From Pyrrhosoma nymphula (lineage: Eukaryota > Arthropoda > Insecta > Odonata > Coenagrionidae), in NCBI GenBank assembly GCA_963573305.1, contig OY754331.1, positions 94,603,434 to 94,667,433 of the forward strand: a DNA stretch of 64,000 bases, given 5' to 3'. Under the pieces are notes generated by a model. It saw only the letters and a list, made by a program, of their open reading frames with translations, made no database searches and was not told where the DNA came from. A program made the position numbers and the translations under genes. The number at the start of each line of letters is the position of its first letter. The stretch's first letter is position 1. Positions 13,166 through 25,369 of this stretch are shown here, one piece after another.

Positions 13166-13615
13166 TGCGATTGGCTGGATAAGACACGGAACACAATTTC
13201 ACTGCGCTAAGAAATGGAATATTATTTCTAGCAGGCACGCCACCTGAAAAATGATAATTCGAGAAAAATAAAACCTTTTTTGGTCGTTTTACACTAGAAA
13301 CTTAATTGCGCAGTTTGATGTGTAGAAATTGTGAGAACGCGGGCAAGGAATTAGAGCAGTGGCTACTATCCTATCTCTTGTTCATGCAATCGCGCAGTCA
13401 TTCCAACAAGTCTCCGCTTTAAACGACGCAATTTTCACTGCACACACACCCATGCATTAAATTGCACAGTCAAGTGCCTCATCTCATATAGCCTTAAAGA
13501 AATAAAATACGTATGTTTTTACAGATTAATTTAATTCGCGACCGGTTTATGTCACAGGCGACATAATTAAGTAAAGCATGGTAAAGCCATATGGAATACG
13601 TACTTTGTGAAACGA

Positions 13616-13755
13616 CGCCTAGGGATAGGCATCGGCTGCTGAAGTCGATGTTTTTAACGATGCCACTCGATGTTTAATAGTCAAGGTCCTGCAGATTAAA
13701 CATCAAGTGGCATCTTCAAACATCTACTTCAACAGTCGGCGCCTATCTTTTGGTG
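13616..13755. repeat. Inverted repeat with ~62-bp arms
   Basis: The left arm 13616-13678 (CGCCTAGGGATAGGCATCGG ... ACTCGATGTTTAAT) pairs with the right arm 13694-13755 (ATTAAACATCAAGTGGCATC ... GGCGCCTATCTTTTGGTG) around a 15-base spacer. It is MITE-like. Confidence 0.85.
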
Positions 13756-14248
13756 TCATCCCGGAGAGAATAAACACCAAATGCCTTCACAATTGTGTAG
13801 CTGATGTCGCCGATGTGGAGAAACCAGTCGTATGTACATTAATCTGCAAAAACACATAGTTAATTTATCTAATGACCACGAATTTTCACAAAAGTGAGCT
13901 AGGAGCAATATAAATCATCAATGTGACATCGCTTTGTAATTAATACCGAGTGAACGATTTGCGTAAAACGTGGCGCGGAAAAAATACTATCTATAGTCCG
14001 TTGTCATCCCGATCACGGTAACATTTTACGACGGGAAACATGCGCACAGTTCCCTTGTGTTCGATAATAAAGACCGGATGATGTCACTATACGTCGTGCA
14101 CCTGGGAGACGCGGCGATAAGGAAGTAGGCATCTGAACGAATACGAGACAAGAATGAAAAAATCTTTTCGTTCAAGAAAAAGCAAAGTAATCGAACTGCA
14201 CACAAGATCTTCCATCTTAAGCTTCCGCGGCGTGGAGATGAATGTTTC

Positions 14249-14386
14249 CGCATTTTCGGTTGTCCACCGGCTAAGTTGTTCTCCATGACAACGGTTTCGC
14301 CTGTGTTCCAACGCCCGAAGACGCCCGTTGGAACACGGGCGAAACCGTTGTCATGGAAAACAACTTACGCAGACACCCGAAAATGC
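14249..14386. repeat. Inverted repeat with ~62-bp arms
   Basis: GACAACGGTTTCGCCTGTGT and TTCCAACG at the left pair with CGTTGGAACACGGGCGAAAC and CGTTGTC at the right across a 12-base GC-rich spacer. The outer parts CGCATTTTCGG and CCGAAAATGC also pair. Confidence 0.88.
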
Positions 14387-14899
14387 AGAAACATGCACAC
14401 AAGATAACTTTTTCCCAAAAGTTACGTACATGTCAAAACAATTACTAACAGGAATTAATCATCAACCCCTTACGTAATCACATTTAAAATGCGTGAATAA
14501 CTCATAAATTCCCAAAAATTTTTGCAATCCTTTTTAGGATTGATTTCCACACCCAAACAACTCCGCGCAGCTCCCATATTGAAAAATTTTCATGCCTTAA
14601 GAATTTCCCCTAGAAAAATTATCAACTAGTTAAAATATAGGGACTACTTTTCTCCCCTTAATCACTACACGACGAAATACTCATTGATAGAAATAAGTCC
14701 TATTGGGAAACGATTTCTCTTGATCGTTCAACGAGGGCCGAGGTGCCCTAGAAGTTCTTTGTCGCCACCATGCAATTTATCAGGAGGATAATCTTGCGAT
14801 GCGGTATGTTGGGCGAAAGAAAGGCGGAACAAAGTAGACGAGAGGGAAAAAACAACTTTGAATAAGGTGGGAGAAATGTGAAACACAAAGGAGGATACT

Positions 14900-15085
14900 G
14901 TTTAAGTCTACTCTGTTTTCCCGCCAGAATCAGGAAGGCGGCCGCTGACAACGTTTCGACGGCTGACTCTGTAATCGTCACCAGGGCTGAATAATCGTTA
15001 TTGGCCCTGATGTAGATGGCAGAGCCAACGTTGGCTGCAGCCGCCTTCCTGATCTTCCTGGCGGGAAAACCGAGTAGACTTCACC
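14900..15085. repeat. Nested inverted repeat
   Basis: The outer arms AAGTCTACTCTGTTTTCCCG / CGGGAAAACCGAGTAGACTT and CCAGAATCAGGAAGGCGGC / GCCGCCTTCCTGATCTTCCTGG enclose weaker inner pairing and a small stem CAGGGC/GCCCTG around 14980-15010. It is part of a run of four inverted repeats between 13.6 and 15.6 kb. Confidence 0.82.
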
Positions 15086-15566
15086 CGTATCGTTCGAAAG
15101 CAATACCGCATTTACACATTCGCACGATTGGCGAGGCGAATCGCGACGCGAGGCAAATGTGTACTCTGCTCATAGCGCCCGCGCTGGAAGCGGTCCTTGG
15201 GGACGAGTCAAAGGCTTGTAGGGTCGAGGCGAGCTCGGTGTTCGCACAATCGCTGTTCAGTTCGCAACGAGCGCATTTATCGACACGTGTTTCTTTTTAA
15301 TTTTAAATCGAAAAATAAAATGGAGTAACACTGAAGTGTTTGAGTATTTGGAACTCTACCATGGTGAACCTCTTATTTGGAACCCGAAGCATCCACTGCA
15401 TTAAAACAAAAAAAGTCCACGATTCATGGACTCAAATATCGCCCAGTTTAAATAAATTCACTATTGAGTTGAAGACAAGCTGCGCAAATTATTTATTTAA
15501 GTGAAGAAATTTAGTGGTTGAATAGTTTTGCGAAATAGTTTCTGCTAACATAGTTCTGTTGCGATG

Positions 15567-15614
15567 ACATGCTATTATCCACCATCGCCTACGGCGATGT
15601 GGATAATAGCATGT
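15567..15614. repeat. Small near-perfect hairpin
   Basis: ACATGCTATTATCCACCATC, then GCC TAC GGC, then GATGTGGATAATAGCATGT. It has 22-base arms with one unpaired base and a 3-base loop. No T run follows on either strand, so there is no reason to call a terminator. Confidence 0.85.
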
Positions 15615-15859
15615 AAATTTTCACGAATAATTTCAAGAAAGTTGTCAAGACTTAGCAAGTACAGGGCGGATGCCGCCACAACGTCTGCCTCGTCCTTGCG
15701 CCCCGAATTACTGAACTGAACACTCGGCTGTTGAAGGTTGGCTAATGGTAAAAAAATGTTTATTAAACTGTTGACTGTTATCATGACCATTGGCTAGTAA
15801 TGTTTGTTGTTCCAAGTAAACGACAACCGTATCTATTGTAAAAATATAACTATACAATA

Positions 15860-16076
15860 AAGTTGCCATTTAGGGCAACGGCCTACCACGATGGAAACAC
15901 CGGTTCCCGATCAGTCACCGAAGTTAAGCATCGTTGGGCTCGGCTCGAGTTTGGAGGGGTGATCCTCCGATTCGTCCGAGCGCTGTTGCCCCTGTCTGCA
16001 CGTGGCAGACAGTAAGTGCGGTATGACCTTAGTCGTCGAAGCACGTTAAACAAAAAAAAATACAAGTTGCCATTTA
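15860..16076 (+). mobile_element. 5S-rRNA-derived SINE (SINE3-like), compact copy with 13-bp target-site duplications
   Basis: The body 15873-16063 is flanked by perfect copies of AAGTTGCCATTTA (15860-15872 and 16064-16076). The head 15874-15990 is about 117 bases, close to full 5S length. Its ends GGCAACGGC and GCTGTTGCC can still pair as 5S helix I, and it contains CACCGAAGTTAAGCATCGTT and GGAGGGGTGATCC, equivalents of the 5S internal promoter. The body has the same CTGTCTGC...GGCAGACAG hairpin as the 3.7-kb copy, then an A-rich tail (CAAAAAAAAATAC). It lacks the internal CCTCCATACCT expansion of the other copy. Confidence 0.93.
15874..15990 (+). pseudogene. 5S rRNA-like head of the SINE
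   Basis: This is a 5S rRNA-derived sequence of almost gene length with closing-stem complementarity. It forms the 5' part of a SINE with its own target-site duplications and an A-rich tail and differs from the arthropod 5S consensus at several places. It is better read as a retroposon promoter than as a working 5S gene. Confidence 0.8.
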
Positions 16077-16448
16077 AATTGACACAAAAGATTCTGCTGA
16101 ATATTAAGTATAATCAAGATCGGCGAGTGTGTAAACAGTCATTCGCGTTGTAGGGACGAACGTACGAATGCCACTCGCAAATGTCGGCGGCTGACGAGGC
16201 GAAACACGAGCGTGAATATGTAAATGCGCTAAGCTTAACGTAACGAAGGGTGTTGGGATGGGCGAGAAATAATTTTCAGGGACCGTGCCATGGTACCACA
16301 GCCAACTATTTAAAACAAAAGGGATATTCCTCAAATTTTCAAATTCAAAAATTTTCCTCACAAGACCATTTTTCCTGCATATTTAAAGTTTCTCCTTAAG
16401 ATTCAAAACAAAAAGAACTTACTAATTACTGATCATATAAACATGGAC

Positions 16449-16617
16449 ACCAGGAAAAAGTTCACCAAAACGTTCGCTTGGGAGTGTATTATTGCATGGA
16501 TGTGAGGCATGGACCATCAGGACGAGCAAGTGCAGCATTCTTCAGAAACATGGAGCAAGAGATGGACTTGACATCGTACGCAAACTTGAAGAAGATACGA
16601 TGAAAACAAAGACGACA
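16449..16617 (+). pseudogene. LINE (non-LTR retrotransposon) ORF2 C-terminal remnant
   Basis: KKFTKTFAWE in one frame is continued, after a one-base shift, by VLLHGCEAWTIRTSKC from 16486. This corresponds to the V-W-S-x-L-L-H-G-x-E-x-W-T motif that follows the reverse transcriptase domain in many arthropod LINEs. The open stretch ends at a stop near 16617. It is dead sequence. Confidence 0.72.
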
Positions 16618-16660
16618 TGACATTGCCTTTAAAAGTTTGTAATGAAAGTTTCTCCAATGG

Positions 16661-16711
16661 TATTATATAGGTGTTATATAATATAGGTGTTATATTATAT
16701 AGGTATAGGTG
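16661..16711. repeat. Short AT minisatellite
   Basis: TATTATATAGGTGTTATATA is repeated imperfectly (units ending TATAGGTGT or TATAGGT), 44 bases after the LINE remnant's last codon. Confidence 0.7.
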
Positions 16712-17229
16712 GGATTCTACGCCAGGAGAGGCATCTTCAGACCGCTGGGATTTCTAACTCTATGGTTACATGCTAGTAGATGGAAAAAAGGCTGTTTTCA
16801 CCATTTGACTCGTATAAGATGGAGCAATGGGGCAAACGTTTGTTTGTGAAGTTCATACTGATCATATAGGAAAGGAAATATGGCAAACTTCGCTCGAAAT
16901 AGGTCATTTTTAACGGAGTGGTGCGCGGTATAGGAGAGTGGTATGAAAACCAACTGACGTGTGCGGCTTGTAGGGATCCTTCACCTTTGAATTCCGTCAT
17001 TTCTCGCGTATTTAGGCCTGATAGAATTTTTGCAATAATTACAAAGGAGGAGGATGTCATCACGCCTTCCTAGGTGGCCTGCCGTGCAAATGGCGCCACT
17101 TTCCCGCTAGGGTCCCCCAGGGTCTTCAAGAATTGTTTCCCCTCCACCATCTCCATAACTCAAATGCGAAATCATTCAGCAAATTTGCGAATGTCCATTC
17201 GCATTTTCGGAATAAAGTATCCCCTCCCT

Positions 17230-17744
17230 TTAAGGTGGAGCCGGAGCTGTAATCGTGGGTCATTGAGTGCACACTAATTTTTTTTCAAGCAAGTCGGAAA
17301 AATTCTAGGACCACATTACACTAAAGCATGTCTGTTTAAGCGATGGAACTCACCATACACGCAGTAATGGAAATGGCCCAATAATTATATTTTGAATATT
17401 AAAGCCTACTATGACTTGGGATTTTCGACGAGGTGTTCGAAATTTAAGCGAAAATGTATTTAAATACGTTTACATTCGAATCCTTGATCTTTGATAGCAA
17501 CAACAATGACAGTATGAAATGTGTTGTTTCGCGTTCTAAAATATCTATAGACATACTACCGAAATACCACGAAATATATCTTATGTGCCATAAAGCTGCG
17601 TGTTAAAATACCATTTGATTGCCAAAAACTGAATCGGGAAAATGCAATTTCTTCACTTTTATCATTAGATATCACTAAGAAGAACACGTATGCAAAGTAT
17701 TAGGAAAATCTGTACATAGACAAAAGTCCCTCCAACATACTTAA
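17230..17744 (-). mobile_element. TTAA-flanked short DNA transposon (family A), complete copy
   Basis: This is a clean copy with TTAA on both sides (17230-17233 and 17741-17744). The ends GGTGGAGCCGGAGCTGTAAT and, at the far end, a degraded GGAGGGACTTTTG form the terminal inverted repeat. It shares GGGTCATTGAGTGCAC and AGCGATGGAACTCACCATAC with other copies. Length is about 515 bases with no coding capacity. TTAA targets suggest mobilisation by a piggyBac-type transposase; this is inference. Confidence 0.8.
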
Positions 17745-18919
17745 GGTCTCCACATTCTCGGCTCTCCATGCCTACATGATCCAAAACAACATTCTTTTGC
17801 CCTAGATTTTCTACACTTCCTCAACATTCTCTCTGCTACCACCATATTTAACATGCCGCCATCCCTCAACACTTCGTCGGCCGAACGTGACCCGAAAATG
17901 TTTATCCTTTTCCTTCCAAATTCTGAGAGATAGCACAGATCCGAATGGACGCATGCAAGGTGTAATCTTCACTGTGACTGGCAATTGGGATAACAAACAA
18001 AAATCGGTGATCGACCTAGGAGCAATGATCACCTTGATTAGAACGCCATCAAATCAACTTCACCATCGGTGCTATTGTTATTTTTTCAATGAAGGAGAGA
18101 GGAAAATCCGAAAAAAACTCAAAAAGCACATGCTCAACGGAGTTCAGAGTGCATTTTCACTTCAGGAGAAAAAATAACCAACGAGTTATCACTGCGAAGT
18201 AGAGGAAAAGCGATCACACGGGAAACTAAATACGATGAACTTAGACCCGTTCACATCTAACTTCTACCCTGCTATCGACAAAGGCCGTACGTCAAGAGGT
18301 TTTTAGGTTACACAGTACAAAAGGAGGAAGGAAATTAAATTTCGGCATCGGCCTACTCTTAAAGACGGTAACAAGGGGTCCATACGTAAGATCTTATACT
18401 TTCCCGGGGAATGTTGAAAATGGATGGATGCGGTCAACGGCAGGGCCTTACAGTCCAAAAACAAAACCGCTTCTATGGCGCGACTCAAGTCTACCTCTTA
18501 AGCGTTGTTGGATGTGCAATTGCACTCAGGGTTGAGAGGTGAACGAAGTGTAAAAGGGCAAGTGTTACCTTTACAGTGCAAGTGAAAGAGAAGTGGAAGA
18601 CTATTAGCAAGTCCGTGCTATATGGTGCACGCTAACAATAAGAAAACTAAATTTAAAGACATAATGGGCGCCATAACGCGCCCACATCGACGATTTTGCA
18701 AGCCCTAAGAAGTAGTGGACTAACTAAAGTCGGCTTCGTGAATTTCAAAAACCATTTTCTAATTGTTCCGCCATTGTTAAAAAATAATTTTTCTTTGGGT
18801 TATGCACAGGTTCTGGGAGGTAGGGTACGCACTGATTGGTCAATTGACACCCTCCAAACCCCAGTCGAGTCGTTTTCACTCGTTTTTTTGATAGTTTTAA
18901 ATCGGCTTCCATGCATTGA

Positions 18920-19484
18920 TTGAGGTGGTCGGATCGATTTTTATCAATGTACAGTTTTGCGTGAAAATTTGCGTACGTGTTATCATTAGTGATATATATT
19001 GATAGGTAAAAATGAAAAAATAGCATCATGCCGTTTCAGTTTCTTGCCATCTTAACGCTATTTTAACACGTAGCAGTATGGCACATGACATTTCGTAATA
19101 GTTACACTGATTTTCAGATGCACAGATATATGTACAGATTTTCTTCTTTCCGCAAAACAATACGCTTCTTATTACTGTAATTGTTACTAACAAATATCAA
19201 GGTGTCACGCCCATTCCAATATAAAAAAACTTATTTTAATACAATTTCGTCTAAATTTATCATACCGCGCCGAAAACTAGTCATTACATGCTTTAAATAA
19301 GGAAATAAACTTTAAAATACCAGTAACTGTTGTATTATTTCTATTACTGCCTGTATGACGAGTTTAAACTTATAAACAGATGTACTTAAATGAAATGTGG
19401 CCCAAAAATGTTTTCAACTTACTTAAAAAAGCTATTAAAATGTTCGCTCAATGACTCCATCGATTACCGCTCCAGCTAACTTAA
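18920..19484 (+). mobile_element. TTAA-flanked short DNA transposon (family A)
   Basis: It starts TTGAGGTGGTCGGATCG, probably a mutated TTAA, and ends ACCGCTCCAGCTAACTTAA. It carries all the internal blocks of the family, including TAGTGATATATATTGAT, GCATCATGCCG, TTTTAACACGTAGCA and AAACAGATGTACTTAAATG. Confidence 0.78.
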
Positions 19485-21821
19485 TTGGAAGCATAAGTCC
19501 CTATTGAAATTTATTTAGTAAGATGGTCAAGATCCACGGCAAGGGATCATGAGCCCTGAATATGATGAGCGACTCACGCATCGAAACGTCTGCGGAGATG
19601 GAAGACCTCACCCCACGTCTTACCCGAGAATAATTCTTCTTCAAATGGTACACGGATATACCTCCTATTCAACGATTGTAGTACCGCACCCGAAGAGGTT
19701 TCTCCACAGGTTCCGCTAATAGGGGATCGGGGTTACACAGAAATATATCCAGAACGGCTGGAATCGGCAGTGGGCAGCGAATGACTTCACTACCCCAACA
19801 ATGGGGAAATTTGCATAAAAATTATTCCTCATATTTAAGCAGTGCACACAACAGCAAAAGTTGCGACAAACCCAAAAACATGTAATCCATGCGTATCAGC
19901 TGCGAACGCTGGCATTTTCAATAGCCTTTTAATTCGTCCATAAAATGTTGAAAGAGTCACGCGAACCAAAATGGCGCCCCCGGCCCCACACCCTAGCGGT
20001 AGCTTGCAGGGATGTAGGCGTAGAGGAGATTTACATGAAATGAATCTCCATAAGAGCCCATATTGTCAACTGAATATGGAACTCTCTCTAGAAGGACTTT
20101 TCAGCCATGCGGCAACGGAAGCGGTCGCTATGGAGTCGCAAAAAGGAGGTAGAGAGGGTAGACAGTATGTACTAAAAACAAAGAGGTCGAGCGCGCGCGG
20201 TAGAGACCACCCCGGGTGATTCACCACGCCACCGCGAGTGCAGCGCCGCCTCGCGCCGCGCCGTGGAAGGCGATTCTAATTCACCCACGCCCCATTGTTT
20301 CAACGCGGGGACGGTGGTGTTTGCCATCGTGCAGACCTACCGTGACTGTTTCTCGCATATGGGTAACAACAGTGAGGCTGCATGGACGGAAACGCCCCCG
20401 GGGGAAGGAGGCGAACTGAAACGGATAAAACCTTATGCGTGCGACGAACGGAGAAAGCGAGAGTGTGGCGGCGAAAGATGCCAAGGCGACGACGAATCTC
20501 GTTGACACGTGACAGGGGGCTCCTCATTATGACGGTTCACGACGTGGAACGAAGAAGCCCCCCCCCTCCCTGAATGCAAAGGCTCAATAACAGAATTAAT
20601 TATTATAAATCACGATTAGACCCTCAATCCATTCATAAACTATATCCGTAGGATTCTTGAGAGAGGAGGACAGACGCTTACTTCAGCAACAATGGGCAAA
20701 TGATTATAAAGCCTTCACGGATTATCCAACAGGGTCGCGATAGTGGATCTCCATAACGCGTGCGCCCGCGTTATCGTTATTATTCAATTGCGCTCATTGG
20801 AGTGAAAACTTGATCGTCATTCTTCTTAATTTTCCCAGGGCTTTAAATCACTAGTTTTAATCGATGCAGGGCGTTCATAGAACAGTCACTGTGAGCACTG
20901 CCTTTCTGGAGCGGTTTGCGTTTTGGATAACGATAGGGAAAACGCGAGAGGAGCCGTGACCCCATCCCAGGTCAGGTGTTGGAGTGCTGGTGCTTCGATA
21001 GCTGACTCTTAACTGACCTAGTGGAAAACCCAATAAGACTACATTCACATCATACACCAGGAAAATACTGAATCTTTCACGGGAAAAAATTACTGGAATG
21101 GAAAATATGACAACTCAGAGAGGAAAAACATACTAGTTGGACCCATTTTGCGACTCAACAGCCTCTTGAAAATAGTAATTTAAGGAGAAAAAAAAGAAGA
21201 ATTAATGAGGAAGATCAAGGATGGAATAGATCAGGAAAATTACGTAGGACATCAAAGCGTAAAATAATGCAGAAATGAAACTGTTAGCTGTTAAGAGAAT
21301 GGAGGGGAGAGTTGCAGTAGACCAATATTCAAATTGATGAGCTGACGATGGGTGCCTTCCATTCGCTATAGTGCGATAATCACTTCGCAACACAACAGCG
21401 CACTTCCCTTCAATTCGTTACAGACCCTTCGCGGGAAGGTAGTGTACTTCAAAACAGATAGGGAACAAAGTTGATGTGCGCTAAACAAACAAAAGAACGT
21501 CGATAATGGGATCCGTGATTGTTGCCAAGTTTGTTGATTTTCAGTCAGCCCCGCCAAGTTCATTCTTCCAGTTTCGTTCATTGTTTTTTGGTTACATTTT
21601 TTGAAGCCGTTCAATACGTGGCAATAGTGACGTTTCTGATTGAGTTTGTTTAGGTTTTGTCACTATCGTCACTTTGTTTACGCATGGCGGGATGGTGGCT
21701 TGTGAGGATTTTCAATTGTTGGTATAGAAAAAGATTTATCACTCGACTAAAAATGGGTAATAGATCTAACTTTTTTCCTGGATGCTCCATAGGGTTTCCG
21801 TAACCATGAGAAAAAAATGTT
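19485..21821. other. Outside the GC-rich patch, nothing recognised
   Basis: Apart from the island at 19965-20575, this stretch shows only short frames. Near 21400-21700 the composition is mixed, with no motif I can name. Confidence 0.4.
19965..20575. other. GC-rich, CpG-rich patch
   Basis: This is a second compositional island with many CpG sites (for example GAGCGCGCGCGGTAGAGACC and CCGCCTCGCGCCGCGCCGTG). Overlapping open frames of 60-82 codons occur on both strands, with no recognised domain. A promoter-associated island is possible; no TATA box or splice signal supports a gene. Confidence 0.3.
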
Positions 21822-22150
21822 ATGTGTGAAGAACAGACAGCTTGTTTATGGCTAATGTAAGTACTCTATTTTATTCTTCACGTTACCGTATAGCAAGGGT
21901 TTTCTGTGAGTATATTGATATCAGATTTAGTTAAAATGGTTAAATCTGACGGATAAAACCATTAGTTTCTTCATAACTAGCCGTAATTTCCCTCAGTTTG
22001 AAATGGAAAAAAGCGAAACTACGTTTGTTTACATTGGGATCGTCTGATTCCATCACTGGGCGAATAGTGGCGCCGCGGTTGGCAGCTTCAAAAAAGGTAT
22101 CACGCCGAAGTTGAAAGTCCATTATCCTAACAATTCTAGTATCCAAGTTT
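21822..22150 (+). repeat. Dispersed repeat D, shorter inverted copy
   Basis: It opens with GTGTGAAGAACAGACAGC, continues through CGTTACCGTATAGCAAGG, and closes with GGTTGGCAGCTTCAAAAAAG and TATCACGCCGAAGTTGAAAG. These are the same blocks as at 10 kb in reverse order and orientation. It lies 70 bases before a TTAA family B element. Confidence 0.7.
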
Positions 22151-22221
22151 TCAGTAAAGGCGGCAAATGTGCAAATTTTAAAGTTTTGAATTAGGTACTC
22201 GGTGATAAAAATCTTACGTCT

Positions 22222-22784
22222 TTAAGGTGGTTTGAGCGAGATAGAACCCTAGTCATAGTGGAGACCATATTCAAATGTTATTCTTTGATTTCAGCGTCGG
22301 TAAGAAGTACGAAATAAATATTGTAATATTAATGGCGCAAATATATAGTTATATATGCCCAAAAATCTCGGTAATTAAATAAATAAAGCTGTATAAGTCT
22401 CTAACTTGACTAATTTTTTCCCGCTGAACGGCTGAAAAACCCTTCAAACCGGCAGGTTTTTTCGCGATTCTGTAAAAGTTACTGTGGTGAGTAATAGATT
22501 ATTTTTATAAATAGTTGATAAAACATGCAATCTATACACCGTTAGTTTTTTGGCGAAATCTAGGTGTTATAAATTCCTATTTCCTTCAATATTCTCCCTC
22601 TGGAACACTAAGCCATAATCTATCCCATGTAAAACAGCTTATATTTACAGGCAAATTGCTCGAAAAGTAGTTTGGCTAGGGGTTGATATTTTTATACCAT
22701 TGGAAAGATGAGGGTTGTATCTTTAAAATGAGGCCAAATTCATCAAATTCTAGGTGAAGTGATTTTTCGCTCAAACTACCTTAA
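22222..22784 (+). mobile_element. TTAA-flanked short DNA transposon (family B), complete
   Basis: TTAA 22222-22225 is followed by GGTGGTTTGAGCGAGA; the right end is TTTTTCGCTCAAACTACC followed by TTAA at 22781-22784. The 14-base terminal inverted repeat GGTRGTTTGAGCGA differs from family A mainly at one base (TTTGAGCG against TTGGAGCG), and the interiors do not match. There is no transposase frame. Confidence 0.82.
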
Positions 22785-25369
22785 TTTACTTATTCCATAC
22801 GAGTTCAATAAATGTACAGAAAAACTTCGGCCGTGACTGTTGTTCACCCACAGAAAGCTACAATACAAAACATTTTGCCAGCGCACATCGTTCCATTCAA
22901 CATCGTTCGTGTGCGCTGAAGTGCGCTGATGAGTTCCGATGTGCGCTAACTTCAACACCTTGAATGGGAAGCTTCAAATGATTCTCAATTTGAAAAGTAT
23001 CGACACTATGGAACTGATGTGGCGGCTGGAGTAATGGCAATCCGTGGTGAGGTACGAGTAAAGTTGTAGAAATTTTGAATTTACCATGAAATCAGACGCA
23101 AAACGTCGCTGTTGAAGGCAAGAAGAAAACTCTACTCCAGTTTTCTGTCAGGCGTATCTTCTGCCTTTCATTTTGTCTTCTCAGGGACCTCTTTTATTCC
23201 CATCCACTTTCCCCTTCAATAACTGTTTAAAAATATCCACAATACCATGAATTTCAACATACTTCCTCCATTTTTATGTATCGTTAATCCACCTTTATTG
23301 ACTTCTAAGGATGTGATTCCACAATTTCCTTTCTTCACTTTCCATAAAAATAGAGTATAAATCACAAAATACTTTACTTGTTACTGTTAGCCTTTTTAGC
23401 CTGTTAGTTTTTTTTCTGCCTAGCTCATTTCTTCATCTTTCTTAGCATTCACATTTCTTAAGTCTTCATTATTTTTATTGAAATAGAACTACTCCTAATT
23501 ATAATTTTTGAAATTGAAATTACTTTTATCGTCATTGAGGTAAGGACACGCCGTATTCGACTGTACGGATAAGAAAACAGAAACGTTTTGAAATGAAGAT
23601 ATTTTGGGAGACTATTAACCGACGGCATAAATTCCACTGAAAATTCTAAGGTAAATTAAATCTCATTCCATTCATCTTAAATCATTCCCTAATATCACAA
23701 GGAAATGGAGAAACAAATCTAATCTTCTAACAAATGATATCTAAATTAAATGAGGTGGTCCTATTCTAAAAACATTTTTGAAGGAGTAATCAAGTTAGGA
23801 AATCGATTGTGACAATTATCAAGCCTTATATCAATTCAGGAAACTAATTGCAATGATAACTAATATCAGTGACGACAAAACTAAACATAATAACATCCAG
23901 AGACGAATCCAACTGACGACCTTCCAGTGAATTTGCGAATGCCCTGTCGACCAGATTAACGGGGATAAACTTTTTAATATCAATTGTGCACACATCGTAA
24001 ATGACAAAAAATGTAAAAGATAACCTGTCATAAGAGACAAAATGCAGAATAGGTAAGTTATGAAGAATTTAAATGAAAAGTATGCATGCCTCCCCTGGTT
24101 AAAATTATTGACGACTTGAACCCACACGAAAAAAACAGTTTGCTGAAGATATCGTAAGTGCCTGCCGTGTGATTCAGACGATGTTTGAGTCAGAGAACGC
24201 CGCCTTTTTTCTACAATAACGTAAAAACTTAATCAAATGGATATGAGAAATAAGAATTGTCCAGCGCAAAGTAAAATCAAAAACAAATTTCTTTTTAATC
24301 AAAGATAGTCCTCGTTCTTTCGCCATCCATTTAAGACTCAAGTCCCCCATTTATAACGTCGATTGCGGAGATAGTTATTTTTTGAGATAAGGTCATCACT
24401 TACGGTCATTAGATACGAACCAACTTAACACTAGAAAATTTAATGGAAAGAGCTAGTTATTAAGTTATCAATAATTATCATCGACTCGACTATCAAGAAT
24501 TTTCTCCCAGAATGGTATCAAGAAAGATAACGGCACGCATTTGCAAAACAGCGAGATTACATCCAAGGTAGAGATAATCACATATAGTGACGGCGGTAAC
24601 TATGAAAAAGTGTTGGATTATCATGAAATGAAGCCGCAGTTAAGTAAAAAGTCAGATTATGAGAAAAAAATTTGGACAGTGTAGAAAGTTTGCTGTTACT
24701 TGAAGAAGGGTCAATAGCATGCTCGAGGGTTCGAACCGTTTATTGGAAACTGGTATTTCAGAGAAGAAAACGTAAAAATCCTTAATAGAGAAGAATAAAA
24801 ATGCCTATGAGCATTGACACGAAAACATGGCTTCATTAGTCTATGCCCTATAAAAAACATTCCCGAAATATTCATACATCTGTCAAAAGCATTTCATCGT
24901 TATGCTACCATAAATGAAAACTCTTCGAGTGACTTATTTAATTTCAGTATCATAGGTACACATTTATTACATTCGTAATGACACCAAAAGAGATGACAGT
25001 CAAAGGAACTGCGGTAAAAATGAATGTTTATAGTTTAAATAAACTATTCTGCCTCTCTTGGTGCCCTCGTTTGCGAATAAGAACCGAATATGGAATCCTA
25101 TTCGGGACTCACCGATACTTAAAAGTGGAAAAATGCAAATTGCAAATCATAAAAATTCTTCTGCAATAGAGTAGGTAAGTTTCAATTATTAAATGAGAAG
25201 GAATACAAGTTTCCACAAAGTACAATTTTTACAAGCGCAAATGACACAAAGACTGTAAATGAATTAGAGTGGAACGCACAAATATCTAACACTCTTAAAA
25301 CGAGTGATAATTGTACGTAAATTTACCTTGAAAACTGCTCAATCAATTTAAATGAAACACCTTATATTG
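22785..25369. other. No gene recognised
   Basis: AT-rich DNA. A GGGTTCGAACCG word near 24729 resembles a B box and recurs as GGATTCGAACCGTTTATT near 25832, pointing to an older relative of the 25.4-kb tandem unit rather than a tRNA. Confidence 0.4.

Noticed and set aside
15567..15614. Hairpin as a transcription terminator
   Set aside because: This is a eukaryotic window, no T run follows the stem, and no gene ends nearby.
24715..24745. GGTTCGAACC words that could mark a tRNA gene
   Set aside because: No A box at the right distance on either strand; the word recurs as part of a larger repeat at 25.8 kb.
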